A stretch of DNA of 7,684 nt, taken from assembly GCA_011391295.1 (NCBI GenBank), contig JAABQT010000064.1, forward strand, positions 1 through 7,684. Reading direction: 5' to 3'. Source of the DNA: Betaproteobacteria bacterium. Its GTDB lineage: Bacteria; Pseudomonadota; Gammaproteobacteria; Burkholderiales; SG8-39. The position numbers and the translations under genes are program-made. Positions 1 to 4,434 of the stretch are shown in pieces. Below the pieces are notes generated by a model. It did no database searches. It saw only the letters and a program-made list of their open reading frames with translations, and was not told the DNA's origin. The stretch's first letter is position 1, and each line of letters opens with the position of its first letter.

Positions 1-83
1 GCCAGGGGCGCTCGGACTACGCGCGCAAGCTTCTTGCCATGATGCGCGCAGGCTTCGGCGGGCACGCGGTCGGCAAGCTGTGA
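1..83 (+). CDS. gnd: 6-phosphogluconate dehydrogenase (decarboxylating), C-terminal end only
   Basis: Partial gene entering from the left edge; the frame starts at base 3 and ends with TGA at 81-83. The visible 26 residues end with MMRAGFGGHAVGKL. The FGGHAV signature and the preceding YARKLLA helix match the extreme C-terminus of the short (about 300-residue) NAD/NADP 6-phosphogluconate dehydrogenases, which oxidatively decarboxylate 6-phosphogluconate to ribulose-5-phosphate in the cytoplasm. The next gene is gluconokinase, whose product is this enzyme's substrate, and the two overlap by four bases (GTGA at 80-83), which supports the call and suggests translational coupling. Because only the tail is present, the identification rests on this short motif plus context. 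Confidence 0.8.
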   Translation, partial: QGRSDYARKLLAMMRAGFGGHAVGKL

Positions 84-589
84 TCGTGATCGTGATGGGC
101 GTCTCGGGCTCGGGCAAGAGCACCATCGGCGCCCTGCTCGCCGCGCGGCTCGGCTGTGAATTCCTCGACGCCGATGAGTACCACCCGCCGGAAAACGTCG
201 CCAAGATGGCCGTCGGCCTGCCGCTCAGCGACCAGGACCGCCAGCCCTGGCTGGAGCGGCTCAACGGGGAATTGCGCAAGACAAACAGCGCCGTGCTGGC
301 ATGCTCGGCGCTGAAGGAACGCTACCGCGAGATTCTGGCGCGGGGCGTGGACTGCCGGTTCGTGCACCTGCGCGGATCGATCGAGCTGATCCGCGAGCGC
401 ATGCGCGAGCGCAAGCACCGCTACATGCCGGCGTCGCTGCTCGAGAGCCAGTTCGCGGCGCTCGAGCCGCCGGCGCAAGCGATCGACGTCGATATCGCCG
501 CCGCGCCGCAGGAATGCGTCGCGGCCCTGGTCGCAGAACTCAAGGGGCCGGCGCCCGGTGCCACTCGAAGCCGTAGCCGAAAGGCTTGA
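80..589 (+). CDS. gntK: Gluconokinase (D-gluconate 6-kinase)
   Basis: A 169-residue cytosolic P-loop kinase that phosphorylates D-gluconate with ATP to 6-phosphogluconate, feeding the upstream dehydrogenase. Family marks in order: Walker A GVSGSGKST at residues 7-15; the DADEYHPPENVAKM gluconate-binding segment at 30-43, followed by GLPLSDQDRQPWL; ACSALKERYREIL at 74-86; and RYMPASLLESQFAALEPP at 114-131. GTG at 80 is chosen because it overlaps the gnd stop and gives the usual short lead-in to the P-loop. GTG at 86 or 92 and ATG at 95 are in frame, inside a short GTGATC repeat, and cannot be excluded; no strong ribosome site is visible, which fits coupled translation. The last 14 or so residues (GPAPGATRSRSRKA) look like an unusual basic extension and lie inside the end of the opposite-strand gene. 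Confidence 0.93.
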   Translation: MIVIVMGVSGSGKSTIGALLAARLGCEFLDADEYHPPENVAKMAVGLPLSDQDRQPWLERLNGELRKTNSAVLACSALKERYREILARGVDCRFVHLRGSIELIRERMRERKHRYMPASLLESQFAALEPPAQAIDVDIAAAPQECVAALVAELKGPAPGATRSRSRKA

Positions 590-1154
590 GCGTCCATCCA
601 TCCTCCGCCAGCCCCGCGCAGTCCAGCGATACGGCCCGCGAACCCCCGATCGGATTGACCGCATCGAGGGCGGCGAATACGCCGCTCTTGGCCTGAGCCC
701 GGTAGCCGCATTGCCCCTGATCGCCACCCGCGTAGCGGACCCGCACCGCGACTGCCTGGCCACCCTGCGCTTCCAGTTCCACGATATTGCCGGTCTGCAG
801 CCGCAGTCCCTTTGCCACGGAGGCCGTACGCAGGTGCTGGCGCACGATCCCCGACAGCGCGTTGTGCCGGTAGTACTGGAAGCGGACCAGCACCGCGCTG
901 CCATCCTGCAATTCGGATTCCGCGAGCCCGCGCGCCTTCAGCGCCTCGGCAAGCCGCGGCAGCCTGATGCGCTCGCGTCCCTGGTTGTCGTAGGTCTTGT
1001 CGACGTCGCCCGAGAGGATCTCCTGCCGCGTCAGCACGTGGGCCACCTCCCCCAGCACCAGCGTGCGGTCCGCCACCGGCGTTCCGGCACAGCCTGCAGC
1101 GAGCACCGCCGCGGCGATAGCCGCGATTTGCCCGCGCCTTGCGTACTTGGTCAT
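540..1154 (-). CDS. Predicted 204-residue lipoprotein of unknown function
   Basis: I do not recognise a family. The N-terminus is a lipoprotein signal peptide: Arg/Lys near the start, a hydrophobic Ala/Ile/Val stretch at residues 9-20, and a LAAGC lipobox with lipidated Cys22. The mature part is mixed alpha/beta, with a central RFQYYRHNALSG segment and two further cysteines (Cys149 in GQCGY, Cys179 in SLDCAG) that could form a disulfide. No Asp at +2 after the lipid Cys (Ala instead), so outer-membrane sorting is expected by the usual Lol rule. The start is ATG at 1154, six bases after AAGGAG; an upstream in-frame ATG at 1217 has no ribosome site and would put 21 polar residues before the signal. 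It is the last gene of a three-gene minus-strand operon, 28 bases after the HTH gene, and its 3' end overlaps gntK by 50 bases. Confidence 0.8.
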   Translation of the reverse strand: MTKYARRGQIAAIAAAVLAAGCAGTPVADRTLVLGEVAHVLTRQEILSGDVDKTYDNQGRERIRLPRLAEALKARGLAESELQDGSAVLVRFQYYRHNALSGIVRQHLRTASVAKGLRLQTGNIVELEAQGGQAVAVRVRYAGGDQGQCGYRAQAKSGVFAALDAVNPIGGSRAVSLDCAGLAEDGWTLKPFGYGFEWHRAPAP

Positions 1155-1160
1155 CGTGTT

Positions 1161-1166
1161 CTCCTT
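1161..1166 (-). promoter_or_regulatory. Ribosome binding site deciding the start of the 204-residue lipoprotein
   Basis: On the minus strand the sequence reads AAGGAG with six bases to the ATG at 1154, a near-ideal Shine-Dalgarno. This selects 1154 over the upstream in-frame ATG at 1217. Confidence 0.85.
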
Positions 1167-1182
1167 TTTCCGTTCATGGCGT

Positions 1183-1416
1183 TCATGGGACGGCGAACAG
1201 GCGCAGCTCCACCGCACGCATCACCGCCGCCGCCGCCGAATGCACATCGAGTTTGCGGTAGGCGTTCTTGACGTGGCTGGTCACCGTGTGCAGCGACACG
1301 CCCATGTGCGCGGCGACCTGCAAATAGGTGCAGCCGCGCCCGAGCAGCTGCACCACCTGCGATTCGCGCGGCGTAAGCACGGCTCTGCCTTCGGGCGCTA
1401 GCGCGATGAGGTCCAT
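1183..1416 (-). CDS. Stand-alone LuxR/GerE-type helix-turn-helix protein (77 residues)
   Basis: Almost the whole protein is a LuxR C-terminal DNA-binding domain: LTPRESQVVQLL at residues 14-25, the turn GCTYLQVAAHMGVS at 28-41, recognition helix LHTVTSHVKNAYRKL at 42-56, then DVHS. The conserved Glu18, Val45, His48, Lys55 and Leu56 positions of the family are present. There is no receiver, autoinducer or PAS domain, so it resembles GerE-sized single-domain regulators. The ATG at 1416 lies one codon after the stop of the upstream lipoprotein and in the same frame (TGA GCC ATG); no Shine-Dalgarno is visible, so translation probably depends on reinitiation from the upstream gene. It is likely a cytosolic transcription factor acting on its own operon and/or the divergent kinase gene (inference). 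It could instead be a remnant of a longer regulator. Confidence 0.88.
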   Translation of the reverse strand: MDLIALAPEGRAVLTPRESQVVQLLGRGCTYLQVAAHMGVSLHTVTSHVKNAYRKLDVHSAAAAVMRAVELRLFAVP

Positions 1417-1419
1417 GGC

Positions 1420-1887
1420 TCAGCCGCCGATGTGAACCTGGTACTTGGCACCATTGGACATGGTGCAGGTGCCGGCGCCCTGGCGCGGCGTGCTCATCTG
1501 GTACTCGCAGCTCATGTAGGCGCCGCTCGAACCGTAGGCGCTGGCCACGCCGCGTCGCGCATCGCCTTCCACGCGCGTCGCTTCGCCGGTCAGGGTTTCG
1601 CCGTTGTAGTTGAGTTGGAAGCGCCCCTTGCCGGTCATCATGTTGACGACGGTGCCGCTGAACATCCCGGTTCCCGTGGCCGGCTCGTTCGCCGGGTAGA
1701 AGCGCACGTTGAGCGCCTGCGGCGCGGGCGCGCCGCCCGCAGCGATCGGCGGCATGGGACTGCCCTGAGGCTGGGCTGGCGGAATCACGTGCCAGTACTG
1801 ACCGTCGGGCCCCTGCATTACGTAACAACCGGAAAGCGTCAGGCTGGAAACCGCCAGTGCGGCGGCAATGCTGGACTTGCGGATCAT
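1420..1887 (-). CDS. Predicted 155-residue lipoprotein of unknown function, first gene of minus operon
   Basis: Function not recognised. The signal peptide has Arg3-Lys4, a hydrophobic core at residues 7-18 and the lipobox LSGC with Cys21. Next come GPDGQYWHVIPP and a Pro/Ala-rich linker (about residues 36-57), then a Gly/Thr-rich domain likely made of beta strands (SGTVVNMMTGKGRFQLNYNG onward). Cys127 and Cys141 are the only other cysteines and could pair. The C-terminus GTCTMSNGAKYQVHIGG recalls small beta-barrel or sandwich envelope proteins, but this is only an impression. Start ATG at 1887 is supported by GAGGAG six bases upstream. It heads the operon with the HTH gene and the second lipoprotein, and is divergent from the kinase gene across 143 bases. 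Confidence 0.82.
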   Translation of the reverse strand: MIRKSSIAAALAVSSLTLSGCYVMQGPDGQYWHVIPPAQPQGSPMPPIAAGGAPAPQALNVRFYPANEPATGTGMFSGTVVNMMTGKGRFQLNYNGETLTGEATRVEGDARRGVASAYGSSGAYMSCEYQMSTPRQGAGTCTMSNGAKYQVHIGG

Positions 1888-2030
1888 AGTGATCTCCTCG
1901 TTTCAATCCAGGACCCCTGCCCTGGTGGACCCATGATCGATTCCGGGGCATTGCAACCCGCTCACGGCTGACTTACAGATGGCTTACAGGGGCTGGCACG
2001 GTCGGTTAGAGTGTCAGCGGCGCCCGACCA
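1888..2030. promoter_or_regulatory. Divergent intergenic control region between lipoprotein operon and kinase gene
   Basis: This 143-base gap must hold the promoters of both divergent units. Visible elements: the lipoprotein's GAGGAG ribosome site at 1894-1899 (minus strand); an imperfect inverted repeat CCAGG (1908-1912)/CCTGG (1921-1925); a self-complementary TTGCAA at 1951-1956; and the direct repeat CTTACAG at 1972-1978 and 1983-1989, spaced exactly 11 bases, about one helical turn. TTGCAA followed 17 bases later by TACAGA (1974-1979) is a weak sigma-70-like candidate for the kinase gene. No clear Shine-Dalgarno precedes the kinase ATG at 2031. Specific promoter positions are tentative. 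Confidence 0.4.
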
Positions 2031-3752
2031 ATGACCGAACCGTCCCACGCAGACGCCCTGCCAGCCCAGTACCGGCTGCACTGGTACGTGCTGGAACGCG
2101 TGCTCGGCCAGGGCGGGTTCGGCATCACCTACCTCGCTCGCGACACCAACCTCGACCAGCAGGTGGCGATCAAGGAATACCTGCCCGTGGACGTGGCCAC
2201 GCGCCGCCCGGACGCCTCGGTGCGCTCGCGTACCGAGGACCAGGGCGAGCGCTACCGCTGGGGCCTGGACCGCTTCATCCGCGAGGCGCGCACCCTGGCG
2301 AAGTTCGATCACCCGAACATCGTGCGCGTGCACTCGGTGTTCGAGTTCAACAACACCGCCTACATGGTGATGCGCTTCGAGGAGGGGGAGAATCTGGCGG
2401 CGCTGCTCGAGCGGCGCCGCACCCTGCCCGAGGAAGAGCTGCTGCGCGTGGTGCTGCCGATCCTCGACGGGCTGGAGCTGGTGCACGGCGCGGGATTCAT
2501 CCACCGCGACATCAAGCCCGACAACATCCACATCCGCGACGACGGCTCGCCGGTGCTGCTCGATTTCGGCTCGGCGCGCCACTCGCTCGGCCACGCGCGC
2601 ACCGTGACGATCCTGGTGGCGCCGGGCTACGCGCCGTTCGAGCAGTACCACTCGAGCGGCGAGAACCAGGGCCCGTGGACCGACCTTTACAGCCTGGGCG
2701 CGACCTGCTACCGCGCCATCTCCGGGATCGCGCCGCTGGACGCGATCTCGCGCAGCAAGGGCATTCTGGGCAGCACGCGCGAGATCCTGGTGCCGGCCGC
2801 CAACATCGGCAGCGGGCGCTATTCGCCGGGGCTGCTGAAGGCCGTCGACCACGCGCTCGAATTCGCGGAGAAGGATCGGCCGCAGAGCATTGCCGAGTGG
2901 CGCAAAGAGCTCACATCGGGGGCGAAGCCGGTGCCGCAGCCGGCGCCCGCGCCCGCGGCACCTGCGTCCGTCACCGCAGCGCCCGCCGCGTCGCTGCGCG
3001 GGCCGGTCGTCTGGGCCGGTCTGGGTGCGTTGGTCGCAGCCGCCGCAGTGGTGCTGTGGCTGGTGCCCACCGACGAGCGCAAGAAGTTCGCCGACGAGCG
3101 CGATCGCTTCGAATCGCAGCGCCGCGAATTCGAGGAGCAGAAGAAGCGCGACGACAAACGCCGCGTGGAGGAGGAGTCGGCAAGAAAACGCCAGCTTGAG
3201 GCTGAGAAATCGCAGACGGCCGAAATGAACAAGCAACGCGCCGACGAGGCGGAGCGCCGCAAACGCGATCTCGAGGCGAAGCGCAAGGAGGACGCTGACC
3301 GTGCGCGCCGGGCCGCTGAGGTTGGCAAACAGGCCGAGGCGGAACGCAAGCGCCAGGAACAGGCGCGCCGCACCGAGCCGATCGCAGCGCCCCCGCCGAA
3401 GAAAGCGCCGGAGCCTGCACCTGCACCTGTACCTGTACCTGTACCTGTACCTGCGCCTGCGCCTGCGCCGGACCTGGTGGCGCTGGCCGAGCAGGCGCGT
3501 GCACGCGGCAACGACGCCGAGAGCCTCGCCCTGCTGCGCAAGGCCGCCGACCAGGGCAATGCAAAAGCGCTGCTTGCACTGGGAGAGATGTACGGCGCCG
3601 GGCGCGGCGTGCCGCAGAACAATTTCCAGGCTTACGTCTGGTTCGGTCGCGCCGCACGCGCCGGCAACGCGGACGCAAAGGCGAGGGCCGAGCAGGTCAA
3701 GGCAACGCTGCAACCTGCTGAAATCCAGCAGGCCGACCGGCTCATCCGCTAG
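2031..3752 (+). CDS. Membrane-anchored Ser/Thr protein kinase with TolA-like stalk and Sel1 repeats
   Basis: 573 residues. The N-terminal Hanks-type kinase domain (about residues 19-310) transfers ATP phosphate to Ser/Thr. It has Gly loop GQGGFG at 26-31, catalytic Lys48 (VAIKEY), the alpha-C Glu probably Glu85, catalytic loop HRDIKPDN at 158-165 (Asp160), DFG at 178-180 and APFEQY at 201-206 in place of APE. All catalytic residues are present, so it should be active. A Pro/Ala linker leads to one transmembrane helix (about 325-345). Beyond it lie about 100 residues of Glu/Lys/Arg/Ala-rich probable coiled coil (349-450), a (Pro-Ala/Val) linker at 462-479 encoded by a hexanucleotide repeat, and one to two Sel1-like TPR units (about 495-556, LGEMYGAGRGVPQN). 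Topology is inferred as kinase in the cytoplasm and stalk in the periplasm. A stop at 2007 limits the N-terminus, so ATG 2031 is the only sensible start. A lipoprotein gene follows after 55 bases. Confidence 0.93.
   Translation: MTEPSHADALPAQYRLHWYVLERVLGQGGFGITYLARDTNLDQQVAIKEYLPVDVATRRPDASVRSRTEDQGERYRWGLDRFIREARTLAKFDHPNIVRVHSVFEFNNTAYMVMRFEEGENLAALLERRRTLPEEELLRVVLPILDGLELVHGAGFIHRDIKPDNIHIRDDGSPVLLDFGSARHSLGHARTVTILVAPGYAPFEQYHSSGENQGPWTDLYSLGATCYRAISGIAPLDAISRSKGILGSTREILVPAANIGSGRYSPGLLKAVDHALEFAEKDRPQSIAEWRKELTSGAKPVPQPAPAPAAPASVTAAPAASLRGPVVWAGLGALVAAAAVVLWLVPTDERKKFADERDRFESQRREFEEQKKRDDKRRVEEESARKRQLEAEKSQTAEMNKQRADEAERRKRDLEAKRKEDADRARRAAEVGKQAEAERKRQEQARRTEPIAAPPPKKAPEPAPAPVPVPVPVPAPAPAPDLVALAEQARARGNDAESLALLRKAADQGNAKALLALGEMYGAGRGVPQNNFQAYVWFGRAARAGNADAKARAEQVKATLQPAEIQQADRLIR
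3414..3467 (+). repeat. In-frame hexanucleotide tandem repeat, nine CCTGNN units
   Basis: Nine consecutive 6-base units inside the kinase gene: two CCTGCA, four CCTGTA, three CCTGCG. They encode Pro-Ala twice, Pro-Val four times and Pro-Ala three times (residues 462-479). Units are in frame, so gain or loss of a copy would change the length of the rigid linker without breaking the protein. The four identical CCTGTA units in the middle suggest recent slippage expansion. Confidence 0.95.
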
Positions 3753-3797
3753 CCGCGGTTCGGCGCTCGTGCCGCGTCCGGGTTAACATTCTCCGGG

Positions 3798-3802
3798 GGA
3801 GG
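3798..3802 (+). promoter_or_regulatory. Ribosome binding site deciding a TTG start
   Basis: GGAGG lies five bases before TTG at 3808. The GTG at 3802, in frame and two codons earlier, overlaps this element and so is too close to be served by it. Confidence 0.65.
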
Positions 3803-3807
3803 TGCGC

Positions 3808-4434
3808 TTGGACAATTGCCCGAGGCAAACACGTCCTGCTCAGTGCCGCGCGGTGGCCGCGGCCCTGCTCGCGATGCTTGCGGCCGGCTGCATGACGCAG
3901 GACAAGGTTAGGGACGCGATCGTCGAAGTCAACACGGTTTTCCGCACTCAGTACGAAAGCATCCTCGCGCAGAAGGGTACGCGCGTTTTCACAGTGAGCC
4001 AGAATGCCGCGTTTCCCGGGGTGCGCGCCGCCATGTTCCGGCTCGGCATGCGCATGGACAGCCAGGATGAGGGCCTCGGCTATCTCAACTTCTCGGCGCC
4101 TGCGCCGCGCCCGCTCAACCTGCAGGAGTGGCGCGAGGTCGCGCAGGCCGACCTGCCGATGATGCGCGACATCGCCGCGCGGCACGTGGGCCTGATCCCC
4201 AGCTGGTTCATCAGCTTCGAGCCTGAAGGCCTGGAGATCGTGATCAACGCCACCGTGATTCCGGCGGGCGCGGCCAGCGAGGTCTCGCTCACCATGCGCA
4301 TGCGCCAGGTCACGCCGCCGCCCTCAGGCATGCCGCGGCGCGAATACGCCCCGCCCACCGGCGTGCACAAGGGACTGGACAAGATCTGGGCGCAGATCGA
4401 GCACGAACTGGGCGTCAAGGGCCGTTCGCCTTGA
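3808..4434 (+). CDS. Predicted 208-residue lipoprotein of unknown function, downstream of kinase
   Basis: Family not recognised. Starting from TTG 3808 the protein has a basic N-region, a hydrophobic core at about residues 15-26 and a LAAGC lipobox with Cys28. The mature part begins MTQDKVRDAIVEVN, predicted helical, followed by a mixed alpha/beta domain including FPGVRAAMFRLGMRM, GLGYLNFSAP, WFISFEPEGLEIVINATV and a C-terminal helix GLDKIWAQIEHEL. A strand-helix-strand pattern of this kind occurs in BamC-like lipoprotein domains, but that is only a weak resemblance. TTG at 3808 is preferred because GGAGG sits five bases upstream; GTG at 3802 is the alternative. With 55 bases after the kinase stop and no visible terminator, it is probably co-transcribed with the kinase and could be its envelope partner (inference). 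Its 3' end overlaps the opposite regulator gene by 20 bases. Confidence 0.82.
   Translation: MDNCPRQTRPAQCRAVAAALLAMLAAGCMTQDKVRDAIVEVNTVFRTQYESILAQKGTRVFTVSQNAAFPGVRAAMFRLGMRMDSQDEGLGYLNFSAPAPRPLNLQEWREVAQADLPMMRDIAARHVGLIPSWFISFEPEGLEIVINATVIPAGAASEVSLTMRMRQVTPPPSGMPRREYAPPTGVHKGLDKIWAQIEHELGVKGRSP
4415..4434. repeat. Inverted repeat bounded exactly by two convergent stop codons
   Basis: TCAAGG (4415-4420), an 8-base loop, then CCTTGA (4429-4434) form a perfect 6-base-pair stem. The left arm contains the minus-strand stop of the BTAD regulator and the right arm contains the plus-strand stop of the lipoprotein. No T-run follows on either strand, so a classical intrinsic terminator is not supported; a role in transcript 3' ends is possible. 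Confidence 0.6.

Noticed and set aside
568..587. Hairpin AAGCC/GGCTT, or AGCC-GAAA-GGCT with a GNRA loop, as a gntK terminator
   Set aside because: The stem is only 4-5 base pairs, lies within coding sequence and has no T-run on either strand.
17..904. 295-codon minus-strand frame across gntK and the lipoprotein gene
   Set aside because: It covers two genes with clear protein-level support in other frames, and its product is Arg-rich without motifs.
558..1271. 237-codon plus-strand frame
   Set aside because: It is antisense to the lipoprotein operon; the minus-strand genes have signal peptides, Shine-Dalgarno sites and an HTH domain, and this frame has none.
1151..1951. 266-codon minus-strand frame through the lipoprotein and HTH genes
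   Set aside because: Its composition is typical of an out-of-frame translation. Only its last 11 codons coincide with the mini-ORF reported above.
1979..3199. 406-codon plus-strand frame overlapping the kinase in a second frame
   Set aside because: Arg/Ala/Gly-rich shadow of the kinase coding sequence; the kinase frame has all catalytic motifs.
1962..3713. 583-codon open frame on the minus strand, antisense to almost the entire kinase gene
   Set aside because: Its product is an Arg/Leu/Val-rich low-complexity sequence with no domain, while the plus strand encodes an intact kinase. Long antisense frames are expected at this G+C content.
3802..3804. GTG at 3802 as the start of the third lipoprotein
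   Set aside because: It overlaps the GGAGG element, leaving no spacer; TTG at 3808 has a five-base spacer. It remains possible but less likely.
3753..3807. Separate promoter for the third lipoprotein (TAACAT at 3784-3789 as a -10 element)
   Set aside because: No -35-like sequence at suitable spacing; the 55-base gap is more simply read as within an operon.
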